64,000 nucleotides of DNA from Flavipsychrobacter sp. (GTDB taxonomy: Bacteria > Bacteroidota > Bacteroidia > Chitinophagales > Chitinophagaceae): assembly GCA_041392855.1 (NCBI GenBank), contig JAWKLD010000001.1, forward strand, positions 606,001-670,000, read 5' to 3'. Under the pieces are notes generated by a model. The model worked only from the letters and a program-made list of their open reading frames with translations, made no database searches and was not told the DNA's origin. Shown here piece by piece: positions 1 through 7,644 of this stretch (position 1 is its first letter; every line of letters starts with the position of its first letter). Position numbers and translations under genes: made by a program.

Positions 1-168
1 GAAGTACTTGCAGCTTCTATTCGTAATCCTTTACATATAGTTCGTTGTGCAGAGGTTGGTGCTGATGTTTGTACTTGTCCTTTAGAGCCTATGCTAGGTC
101 TTTTAAAGCATCCTCTTACAGATATCGGTCTTAAGAAGTTTTTAGAAGATGCTCAATCTATGAAATAA
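1..168 (+). CDS. Transaldolase, C-terminal fragment (fructose-6-phosphate aldolase/TalC-like)
   Basis: The open frame enters from the left edge and ends with TAA. The 55 visible residues contain the segment LGLLKHPLTDIGLKKFLEDA, typical of the end of the short transaldolase (MipB/TalC) family of the pentose phosphate pathway. The upstream part, with the Schiff-base lysine, lies outside the window, so the full length and exact activity cannot be judged. A perfect palindromic terminator follows directly. The family call rests on the C-terminal tail alone. Confidence 0.75.
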   Translation, partial: EVLAASIRNPLHIVRCAEVGADVCTCPLEPMLGLLKHPLTDIGLKKFLEDAQSMK

Positions 169-190
169 ATAGATTGTCATATTTATATGT

Positions 191-226
191 AAAAGGGTCT
201 GTAGCTAGCTACAGACCCTTTTTATT
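191..226. terminator. Bidirectional terminator between transaldolase and pgm
   Basis: Positions 191-222 form a perfect 16+16 bp palindrome (AAAAGGGTCTGTAGCT and its complement) with A-runs on the left and T-runs on the right. It reads as a rho-independent terminator on both strands, as expected between the convergent transaldolase and phosphoglucomutase genes. Confidence 0.9.
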
Positions 227-243
227 GAAATGTTTTTTTTAGA

Positions 244-1647
244 TTATAGTATTTCTTGTTTTACATTTTCAAGGATGTCTAAAGTTTCTTCTTTAGAGTT
301 CCCTTCAGCATAAACACGTAATACAGGTTCTGTACCAGAAGCACGCAACATGATCCAGCCTCCATTGTCTAGATGATATTTCATCCCATCAATATCTTCT
401 GTTCGGTTAAAGGTATATTTACCAAACTTAGTGTACTCGCCGTTTATTGCTTTATTGATTATGGAAACCTTTACAGCATTGTCTATATGTAGGTCGTTTC
501 TTTCGTATACAAAGCGACCGACAATATCATAAACTTCGTTGCAAAGCTCTTTAAGAGTTTTTCCTGTTTCTGCCATGAACTGGTAAAGCATTAAACCATC
601 ATAAATACCATCTCTTTCAGGTATATGTCCTTTAACCGCGATACCTCCACTTTCTTCACCGCCAACAAGTACATCTTCATCTATCATTATTTTACTTATG
701 TACTTGAAGCCAATTTTAGTCACTTCGTATGGCAAGTTGTATAACTCACACATCTTTTTGACTCTATCAGTAACAGAAAAAGCAACAACAACTTTACCAC
801 TTAGCCCCTTATATTTATGCAGGTAATGTATTAGTAATAAAATGATATGGTGTGCATCAACAAAATTCCCATCTTCATCAAAAAGGCCAATACGGTCAGC
901 GTCACCATCAGTAGCTAGCCCCATTTTTAGTTCAGGAGTTGTAGCTATGGTTTTAGATAATTCTTGTAAGTTTTTGTCTAAAGGTTCCGGTGCTTGTCCG
1001 TTAAAACCTGGATTGCTTTCGCAGTGTAAAAGTGTGGCTTCAGGTAAAAGTTGCTTTACAGCATTTTGACCTGCACCATACATAGCATCATATCCAAGTT
1101 TGAAAGGTGATTTTTTTAAAGCTTCAAAGTCAAACTTCTCTTTAAGGTATGTTACATATAGCGCCTCAAGATCTGCGTATTCTAATAAACCACTTTCTTC
1201 CCAATGTTGTAATGGTAATTGTGGAATATTGACAGTATCTGGAATCAACTCCTCAACTTCAGCAACATCTTCAGGGTTGGAAGGTCCACCATGAGCTCCC
1301 TTTAGCTTAAATCCATTATAGGTAGGAGGGTTGTGGGATGCTGTTATAACAACACCTTGGTCTGCATTTAGTTTATATACACCAAATGATAACATAGGAG
1401 TACTAACAAACCCTTGTGCCATTATTACTTTAACCCCATTATTACATAATACATTTACTACTGTTTCGCAGAACAAAGGACCGCCAAATCTAGTGTCATG
1501 GCCAAGAACGACAATAGGTGTTTCCTTTTTTTGTAAAAGCCAATCAGCCAAAGCTTTAGATACGCGGCCTACGTTATAGGTCGTATAATCTTTTGCGATT
1601 ATAGCACGCCAGCCATCAGTTCCAAACTTTATTTTATCTACAGTCAT
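244..1647 (-). CDS. Phosphoglucomutase/phosphomannomutase family protein
   Basis: This 467 aa cytoplasmic enzyme of the alpha-D-phosphohexomutase family interconverts hexose 1- and 6-phosphates for glycogen and cell-envelope sugar supply. All four family signatures are visible: FGTDGWRA near residue 8, the phosphoserine loop TASHNP with Ser104, the Mg-binding DGDAD at 247-251, and the sugar-binding GGEESGG at 329-335. The C-terminal phosphate loop RASGTEP begins at 435. Length is normal for bacterial members. It is transcribed alone leftwards. A TAnnTTTG promoter box and a 16 bp palindrome lie upstream (1692-1713). Substrate preference (glucose or mannose) cannot be read from the sequence. 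Confidence 0.93.
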   Translation of the reverse strand: MTVDKIKFGTDGWRAIIAKDYTTYNVGRVSKALADWLLQKKETPIVVLGHDTRFGGPLFCETVVNVLCNNGVKVIMAQGFVSTPMLSFGVYKLNADQGVVITASHNPPTYNGFKLKGAHGGPSNPEDVAEVEELIPDTVNIPQLPLQHWEESGLLEYADLEALYVTYLKEKFDFEALKKSPFKLGYDAMYGAGQNAVKQLLPEATLLHCESNPGFNGQAPEPLDKNLQELSKTIATTPELKMGLATDGDADRIGLFDEDGNFVDAHHIILLLIHYLHKYKGLSGKVVVAFSVTDRVKKMCELYNLPYEVTKIGFKYISKIMIDEDVLVGGEESGGIAVKGHIPERDGIYDGLMLYQFMAETGKTLKELCNEVYDIVGRFVYERNDLHIDNAVKVSIINKAINGEYTKFGKYTFNRTEDIDGMKYHLDNGGWIMLRASGTEPVLRVYAEGNSKEETLDILENVKQEIL

Positions 1648-1691
1648 TAGTATGCTTATTTAGTTATGTATATTATAGTATAATTGGGGGG

Positions 1692-1713
1692 CAAAAATAA
1701 GAAACGTTTCTTA
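1692..1713 (-). promoter_or_regulatory. pgm promoter box overlapped by a 16 bp palindromic operator candidate
   Basis: On the minus strand TATTTTTG (1692-1699) matches the Bacteroidetes -7 box TAnnTTTG, about 45 bases upstream of the pgm start codon. It abuts TAAGAAACGTTTCTTA (1698-1713), a perfect 16 bp palindrome with an AAACGTTT core of the kind bound by LacI-family regulators. The promoter call follows the phylum consensus; the operator role is inference. Confidence 0.5.
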
Positions 1714-1739
1714 GCATTTGTATTCTAAAAGTTAATTAT

Positions 1740-2147
1740 ATGAGTAGTGCAGGGTATTCTGGAACACCTTTAGCTAAAAAGTTGGGTATCAAGGAGGGGC
1801 ATAATATTAAGTTGATTGGCATACCTGATAACTATTATGATCTATTTGATAATTTTCCCGTAGATATTAAGTGTGAGGAAAATGAGTTAAAGGATTTTAT
1901 ACATGTTTTTTCGAAATCTTGGGTTGAATTGGAATGCTTATTACCTCAATTGAGGAAGGACATCGTTCAGAACGGTATGATATGGGTGTCATGGCCGAAA
2001 AAGGCTTCAAAGGTAGATACTGATATCAGCGAAGACTTGATAAGGGAATTTGCGTTGAGTATTGGGCTTGTAGATGTGAAAGTATGCGCTATTGATAATA
2101 TATGGTCGGGCTTGAAGCTTGTGATACCTGTGAAGCTAAGACGTTGA
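1740..2147 (+). CDS. DUF3052 family protein
   Basis: This 135 aa protein matches the DUF3052 pattern throughout. It opens with AGYSGTPLAKKLGIKEGH and near the C-terminus carries WVSWPKKASKV followed by GLVDVKVCAIDNIWSGLKL. No signal peptide or membrane segment is seen, so it should be cytoplasmic. The family has no established function. It is divergent from pgm, about 90 bases apart, with the palindromic site between. ATG at 1740 starts just before the conserved N-terminal motif, so the start is secure. Confidence 0.85.
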   Translation: MSSAGYSGTPLAKKLGIKEGHNIKLIGIPDNYYDLFDNFPVDIKCEENELKDFIHVFSKSWVELECLLPQLRKDIVQNGMIWVSWPKKASKVDTDISEDLIREFALSIGLVDVKVCAIDNIWSGLKLVIPVKLRR

Positions 2148-2212
2148 TAAAACCTTAACAAGTAGAGCGGGCTATTTTTCCGAAACCTTTATTTCTTACA
2201 TTTTTTTTCTAT

Positions 2213-2220
2213 TACCTTTG
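2213..2220 (+). promoter_or_regulatory. -7 promoter box upstream of ddl
   Basis: TACCTTTG matches TAnnTTTG and lies 21 bases before the ddl ATG. A T-rich -33 region precedes it. The call rests on the phylum consensus. Confidence 0.5.
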
Positions 2221-2241
2221 GATACAACCTTTTATAATTAA

Positions 2242-3246
2242 ATGAAGAAGAATATTGCACTAATTGCTGGTGGTTATTCCGGTGAATTTGTGATTTCGCT
2301 AGAAACAGCTGAAACTATTACAAAGCACTTGGATGCTGAGAAATACAATGTATATAAGATAATTGTAGATAAAAATGACTGGTGGTATGAAACTACCATA
2401 GGTGATAAGGTGTCTGTAGATAAAAATGATTTTACGATTAAGCTTAATAATGAGAAGATTGTATTCGATGCAGCTTTCTTAGCTATACATGGCACACCTG
2501 GAGAAGATGGGCGCATGCAGGGCTATCTAGATATGATAGGGCTGCCATATACTTCTTGTAATGCTATTGTTTCTGCAGTAACATTTAATAAAAGCTATTG
2601 TAATAAGGTAGTAGATGCTTTCAATATTGTAAATATTGCAAACTCGGTACATCTAATCAAAAATGAACCATATTCTGTAGGCAATATTCTAGAGAAACTA
2701 AAACTACCTATGTTTGTTAAGCCTAATGAGAGTGGTTCCAGTTTAGGTGTTAGTAAGGTTAAAAATGTGGAAGAGTTGTTGCCAGCCATAGAAAATGCTT
2801 TTAAGGAAGATAATCAAGTGCTAATTGAAGAGTATATAGAAGGACGAGAAGTAACGATCGGTGTATATAGAATTGGTAATCATTTACACACATTACCACC
2901 AACAGAGATAGTGAGTAAGAATGAGTTTTTTGATTATGAAGCAAAGTATACACCTGGGGTAACAAATGAAATAACGCCAGCTCCCATAGACGATGATGTT
3001 TTAGAACAGTTGAAAAACAAGTCTGAATATATATATAGACATTTGAATTGTAGAAGTATTGTACGTATAGATTATATACTGCAAAAAGGTACCAATAAGC
3101 TTTATTTCTTAGAAGTGAATACAATGCCTGGACAAAGTGAAGCAAGTATAGTTCCTCAGCAGGTACATGCTTCTGGCAAAACACTTAGGGAGTTTTATGG
3201 GGAACTTATTGAGGACTGTTTAATGGAGAAAACTGAGTTGGTATAG
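2242..3246 (+). CDS. ddl: D-alanine--D-alanine ligase
   Basis: This 334 aa ATP-grasp enzyme joins two D-alanines for the peptidoglycan stem peptide in the cytoplasm. The N-terminal domain begins with IALIAGGYSGEFVISLETA. The central ATP-grasp part has FVKPNESGSSLGVSKV and LIEEYIEGREVTIGV, and the metal-binding loop LEVNTMPG lies at 290-297. Length fits Ddl. It is followed two bases later by a PASTA-domain protein, a pairing that fits cell-wall synthesis, and both are probably expressed from the promoter box at 2213. Confidence 0.95.
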   Translation: MKKNIALIAGGYSGEFVISLETAETITKHLDAEKYNVYKIIVDKNDWWYETTIGDKVSVDKNDFTIKLNNEKIVFDAAFLAIHGTPGEDGRMQGYLDMIGLPYTSCNAIVSAVTFNKSYCNKVVDAFNIVNIANSVHLIKNEPYSVGNILEKLKLPMFVKPNESGSSLGVSKVKNVEELLPAIENAFKEDNQVLIEEYIEGREVTIGVYRIGNHLHTLPPTEIVSKNEFFDYEAKYTPGVTNEITPAPIDDDVLEQLKNKSEYIYRHLNCRSIVRIDYILQKGTNKLYFLEVNTMPGQSEASIVPQQVHASGKTLREFYGELIEDCLMEKTELV

Positions 3247-3248
3247 TT

Positions 3249-4034
3249 ATGGCTTTATTGCAGAAGAAATATAGGAAGACAATATTGTTCAACCTGTTGG
3301 CTATTATTCTATTAATGGCAACAATTTATATTGTCTTTTTTGCAAGCCTAAGCCGCATAACCAATCATGGTGAAGAGGTAAAGATACCTAACGTAATAGG
3401 TCGCGATCTTAATACGGCAGTATTAGAAATAGAAAAACAGGGTTTTCTCGTTGATGTGGATTCTGTGTTTGAGTTAAAGAAAAAATCGAACATTGTATTA
3501 TCTCAAAAACCGGATACTGGTTCAATAGTGAAGCGCGGGAGAACTATATTTATTACGGTTAATAAAGCCCAAGCACCACTTGCTCCAATGCCCAATTTAT
3601 TAAATCTCTCTTTCAGGAGCGCCGAAATGGTTTTGAGAAGCAACAAACTACGTTTGGGTGACACTACATACATCCCGGATATAGCAAAAGGAGCAATCTT
3701 AGAGCAAAGATATGAAGGGAAGCCTGTATCTGTAGGTAGAATGATTCCACTTGGAAGTAAGATAGATCTGGTTATTGGTGATGGGTTGGGTAATACGGAG
3801 TTTGATGTGCCCAATACTATAGGTATGTCATATATGGAAGCTGTTGCCGTACTTAGCGCAAATGGTTTAGCTTTTCATGTAGTATGGGAAGGTGCTATTA
3901 CAGATTCAGCCATGGCTCAAGTTTATGATCAATACCCTAAGGCACTAAATCAGTTTAAAGAACATAATAGAATTAAAGAAGGCGATATCATTGATATAAG
4001 GGTAAAACAAGGAACCTTCGATGATGGGTTATAG
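3249..4034 (+). CDS. PASTA domain-containing membrane protein
   Basis: This 261 aa protein has a short basic N-terminus, one membrane helix at about residues 13-33 and an extracytoplasmic part with about three PASTA repeats (roughly 43-110, 115-178 and 188-256). The repeats start with similar phrases such as KIPNVIGRDLNTAVLEIE and FDVPNTIGMSYMEAVAVL. PASTA domains bind peptidoglycan or muropeptides in kinases and penicillin-binding proteins. Here no kinase or transpeptidase domain is attached, so this is a stand-alone PASTA protein. The tight spacing after ddl supports a cell-wall role. Its precise function is not known. Confidence 0.85.
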   Translation: MALLQKKYRKTILFNLLAIILLMATIYIVFFASLSRITNHGEEVKIPNVIGRDLNTAVLEIEKQGFLVDVDSVFELKKKSNIVLSQKPDTGSIVKRGRTIFITVNKAQAPLAPMPNLLNLSFRSAEMVLRSNKLRLGDTTYIPDIAKGAILEQRYEGKPVSVGRMIPLGSKIDLVIGDGLGNTEFDVPNTIGMSYMEAVAVLSANGLAFHVVWEGAITDSAMAQVYDQYPKALNQFKEHNRIKEGDIIDIRVKQGTFDDGL

Positions 4035-4080
4035 ACAATAAATTTTAGGAATATGTGTTGTAAAAGGTAAAAAGTAAAAT

Positions 4081-5919
4081 ATGTTAAAGCTTCCTGTCGC
4101 ATTTATTGTCACATTACTTGTTATGCACACTGGTAAATTGTGTGCACAAGAGTATCTATTGCCATTAAAAGATAATCCTGTAGTTGATGTTGTAGATAAG
4201 ACTGATAAAAAGGCAAGAAAAACCACTGCCATTTCGTTGCCGTTTTTTGAAGATTTTACAACCTATAGTGTTAAACCTGATGAAGCTAAGTGGGTAGACA
4301 ATAAAGTGTATATTAATAATACAATGTGTGTTAATCCCATTAGTCGTGGAGTTGCAACTTTTGATGCACTTAATCAGTTCGGTTTGCCATATGAAGCTGT
4401 TAATAGCAATTCTAAATATGCTGATAGCTTAACTTCTCAAAGAATAGACTTATCTACCCATGTACCTTCTGATAGTATTTATTTGAGCTTTTTTTATCAG
4501 CCCCAGGGGAATGGCTTTTACCCTGAACCCGAGGATTCTCTAATGCTGTTTATGCGTACTACTAATGCATGGACTTTGGTATGGTCTACGCCTGGTAATA
4601 CTCTGCAACCATTTAAGCAGGTGATATTGCCCGTAACAGACTCCAATTATTTTCATGACGGTTTTCAGATCAGGTTTGTGAATAAAGCTACAATGGTATT
4701 GAATGATGATGTATGGAATGTAGACTACATAAAACTAGATGCCAATAGAGGAATTAATGATACTGCAATAAATGATGTAGCATATACTATTCAGCCTACT
4801 TCATTTTTAAGTGACTATACCTCTATGCCTTTTCATCAGTATAAAGCAGATGCTAACACAGAAAGGGCGGTAAACATGGAAGCTTACATACGTAATAACG
4901 GAACTACAGGTAATAATGTTAATCACAACCTTGTAGCAAAAGAAGTGATTTCTAATAGTAACCTATCTAGTAATACAGGTAACAATCTTGCCCTTAGCGC
5001 TAATAACACTTCTACGGTTTCTTTTACAAACTATACAACTTTGCCGGCAGCACCTCAAAAGAATCATCCTTCTATCTTTGAGAATAAATATTATATAGAA
5101 TCAGTTTCTGCTAATGATAGAAAGGAAAATGATACTATAGTACATAATCAGATTTTTCATAATTATTTAGCATATGATGACGGTACTGCTGAGAAAAGCT
5201 ATTTCTTAAATCAGTTTCCGACATTACCTGGTAAAACTGCAATCGAATATCATTTAAACGAACCTGATACGCTAAATGGCATATCTATATATTTTGGTAG
5301 GCAGCTGCCTTTAGCTACTAATAAGTATTTTTCAGTGGCAGTTTATAGTGATATCGCATTTAATGGAGGTACAGAGAAGCTTATTTTTCAAGAAGATTTT
5401 TTGAATCCTGTTTATTCTGTAGTGAACCATATGTGGACATATAAGTTTAATAAGCCTGTACCATTACCTGCGGGAACTTTTTACATAGGTACTATACAAC
5501 CTGCATTAAGTAGTAGTGATAGCCTATATTTTGGTGTGGATGTGAATAGGGTTGGTGCTAATCATTTATACTATAATGTTCTTAATACTTGGCAGTCGTC
5601 TAACATCACTGGAGCATTGATGATAAGGCCGGTATTTGGCACTGTTTTCCCTTCGGCTGTAGCTAATACTGGCGAAACAAAAGGTGGTAACTGGTCTTTG
5701 ACTCCAAATCCCGCTACTGATATTGTTACGGTAAAAGTTAATAGCGATAGGGAAAAGCATTATGAGATCGTAGATGTTCAAGGTAGGGTAATGATGAGAG
5801 GAGTGCTGAGGTCTGATGGTAAAATTCAAATTGGAGGCTTGCATTCGGGTATGTACTTTGTACATATTACAATTGAAGGTCTTGAACCAGAACAGCCTCA
5901 AAAGTTGATAAAGATTTAA
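4081..5919 (+). CDS. Secreted protein with T9SS type A sorting domain
   Basis: This 612 aa protein has an N-terminal signal peptide ending near LCAQ (residue 23) and a long beta-rich body without a recognised catalytic domain. The C-terminal part of about 80 residues has the type A T9SS pattern: SLTPNPATDIVTVKV, then YEIVDVQGRVMMRG, then LHSGMYFVHI. Such proteins cross the outer membrane by the type IX system and are attached to the surface or released. The body contains a region (about 170-220) resembling a jelly-roll or MAM-like fold, which is only an impression. The function is unknown. Confidence 0.8.
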   Translation: MLKLPVAFIVTLLVMHTGKLCAQEYLLPLKDNPVVDVVDKTDKKARKTTAISLPFFEDFTTYSVKPDEAKWVDNKVYINNTMCVNPISRGVATFDALNQFGLPYEAVNSNSKYADSLTSQRIDLSTHVPSDSIYLSFFYQPQGNGFYPEPEDSLMLFMRTTNAWTLVWSTPGNTLQPFKQVILPVTDSNYFHDGFQIRFVNKATMVLNDDVWNVDYIKLDANRGINDTAINDVAYTIQPTSFLSDYTSMPFHQYKADANTERAVNMEAYIRNNGTTGNNVNHNLVAKEVISNSNLSSNTGNNLALSANNTSTVSFTNYTTLPAAPQKNHPSIFENKYYIESVSANDRKENDTIVHNQIFHNYLAYDDGTAEKSYFLNQFPTLPGKTAIEYHLNEPDTLNGISIYFGRQLPLATNKYFSVAVYSDIAFNGGTEKLIFQEDFLNPVYSVVNHMWTYKFNKPVPLPAGTFYIGTIQPALSSSDSLYFGVDVNRVGANHLYYNVLNTWQSSNITGALMIRPVFGTVFPSAVANTGETKGGNWSLTPNPATDIVTVKVNSDREKHYEIVDVQGRVMMRGVLRSDGKIQIGGLHSGMYFVHITIEGLEPEQPQKLIKI

Positions 5920-5931
5920 TTAAATAATATA

Positions 5932-6252
5932 ATGAAAGAGATAACAGTAGAAGCGTTAAAGCAAAGAGTTGATAATGGTGAAAATTTACACGTATTAGAT
6001 GTAAGAGAGCTTGAAGAATACAATGAATATAATATTGGAGCTCAGCTAATACCGTTAGGTAATATAATGAACATGATGATAGATGAGATTGAAGACTTAA
6101 AGGAAGAAGAGGTGATCATTCATTGTCGTTCAGGTAAAAGAAGTATGCAAGCTTGTATGGTTTTAGAACAAGCTGGTTTTACAAATTTGGTGAATGTTAC
6201 AGGAGGTGCTCTTGCGTGGCAAGAAAAGTATGGTAATACTAAGTTGGGATAA
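5932..6252 (+). CDS. Rhodanese-like domain protein
   Basis: This 106 aa protein is a single rhodanese domain. It has VLDVRELEEY near residue 22 and the active-site loop HCRSGKRS with the catalytic cysteine about residue 64, followed by GFTNLVNVTGGALAW. Stand-alone rhodaneses of this size are cytoplasmic sulfurtransferases or persulfide carriers. It starts 12 bases after the T9SS protein and ends 3 bases before the next gene. The sulfur acceptor is unknown. Confidence 0.9.
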   Translation: MKEITVEALKQRVDNGENLHVLDVRELEEYNEYNIGAQLIPLGNIMNMMIDEIEDLKEEEVIIHCRSGKRSMQACMVLEQAGFTNLVNVTGGALAWQEKYGNTKLG

Positions 6253-6255
6253 TAA

Positions 6256-6819
6256 ATGCACGAGATAGAGCCATATTATAATTGGAGACATTTATATACA
6301 TCGGAAGATGATGAATTGTCTCCATTTTACGGAGTGGAGCATAGTGAATTTGAATTTTCTAATACTGTTTACAATTATTATATACACCCACAATGGGATG
6401 AGTTCGGATCGCGCACTTTATATATAAAGGTTTTGTATGTCGATTACGAGTTGAATTTTGCCATAATAGAACTTATTGGTGAGTGGAATGATGCTGTAGA
6501 GAATGATGTAATGCAGCTAAAGCGAACTGTAATAGACGTAATGATTGCGCAAGGCATCTATAAATACATGTTGGTTACAGAAAATGTAATGAACTATCAT
6601 GGGGGAGAAGCAGATTATTATGAGGAATGGTATGATGATATAAAAGACGAAGGTGGATGGATAGTTCCTGTTAATATGCCTGAGCATACAAGATATGATT
6701 TTGAACAATCGAGCATTTCTAAATATTTGAGATTTTTCGAATGTGACAACTGGCGAACCTTTCAGCCACAACATTTCTTTCAACTTGTAGATAATGGTAT
6801 TCTACGTTTAGAATATTGA
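6256..6819 (+). CDS. Conserved hypothetical protein, acidic and aromatic-rich
   Basis: I do not recognise this 187 aa protein. It is rich in Tyr, Trp, Asp and Glu, has no signal peptide and no membrane helix, and is probably cytoplasmic. It starts 3 bases after the rhodanese gene, so the two are likely co-transcribed. Base composition is like its neighbours. The regular length and clean operon position support a real gene. Confidence 0.65.
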   Translation: MHEIEPYYNWRHLYTSEDDELSPFYGVEHSEFEFSNTVYNYYIHPQWDEFGSRTLYIKVLYVDYELNFAIIELIGEWNDAVENDVMQLKRTVIDVMIAQGIYKYMLVTENVMNYHGGEADYYEEWYDDIKDEGGWIVPVNMPEHTRYDFEQSSISKYLRFFECDNWRTFQPQHFFQLVDNGILRLEY

Positions 6820-6880
6820 TTTTTTCTATACTTGTTCTGCCTTACAACCCTGTCATAGTTGATAAGTGTATAAAAATCGA

Positions 6881-6911
6881 TTGTGATTTAATTATTACAG
6901 CGCTATCTTTG
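6881..6911 (+). promoter_or_regulatory. Promoter of the sdhCAB operon
   Basis: A -7 box TATCTTTG at 6904-6911 is preceded by TTG at 6881-6883 with 20 bases between, matching the Bacteroidetes -33/-7 promoter. It lies 40 bases before the sdhC start. Confidence 0.6.
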
Positions 6912-6950
6912 TGGAATTACAATTCTATTACACAAATTCAGTAGAAGTTT

Positions 6951-7613
6951 ATGTCCTGGAGCAATTATTTCAGCACCTCGGTAGGTAAAAAGATTCAAAT
7001 GGCACTTACTGGGCTTTTTCTCGTAGTATTCCTAGTAGTCCATTGTTATATTAACTCCCTCATTTGGGTTAGTAAAGAGGCTTTTGAAGAAGCAGCTCAT
7101 TTCATGGGTACAAATATGATTATTCATATTGCTGAGGTTGGCTTATTTGGCTTCTTGATTCTACACATTGTACAAGGCTTGCAGTTGTGGATGAAGAATA
7201 GAAAAAAACGTAGCTCTCGTTATGCAGTTAGTGCAGGTAATGCTACTAGTAAGTGGTATAGCCGCTCTATGGGTATATTGGGTAGCTTGTTGCTTATATT
7301 CTTAGTATTACATACTTCTGCATTCTGGGCGCCTAACAGGATTTCTCAAATATCAGGTAATGGAGAGTTAGATCTTTTTGAAAAGATGCATATGGCCTTC
7401 CAAAATCCTGTTGTAGTTATTATTTACATATTGGGTTGTATTGCATTAGCTTGGCACCTTGTTCATGGATTTTTTAGTGCTTTTCAAACATTAGGCTTAG
7501 CTACTAATAAATACAAACAAATAATTAAAACGGTAGGGGTAGGTTTTTCTATCATTATACCGTTCATATTTATAATGATGCCGTTATCATTTTACTTTGG
7601 TTGGGTATCCTAA
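6951..7613 (+). CDS. sdhC: Succinate dehydrogenase cytochrome b subunit
   Basis: This 220 aa membrane protein has five hydrophobic helices at about 17-37, 59-78, 105-125, 151-171 and 192-213. This is the single-anchor layout of Bacteroidetes-type complex II (fumarate reductase cytochrome b family). Histidines that could bind the two hemes occur within the helices, for example VVHCYINS, ILHIVQGL, LHTSAF and AWHLVHGF. It anchors SdhA and SdhB to the inner membrane and passes electrons to menaquinone. It is the first gene of sdhCAB. Confidence 0.93.
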   Translation: MSWSNYFSTSVGKKIQMALTGLFLVVFLVVHCYINSLIWVSKEAFEEAAHFMGTNMIIHIAEVGLFGFLILHIVQGLQLWMKNRKKRSSRYAVSAGNATSKWYSRSMGILGSLLLIFLVLHTSAFWAPNRISQISGNGELDLFEKMHMAFQNPVVVIIYILGCIALAWHLVHGFFSAFQTLGLATNKYKQIIKTVGVGFSIIIPFIFIMMPLSFYFGWVS

Positions 7614-7644
7614 AATATATTAATTAATTATTCTTTTTCTGAAT

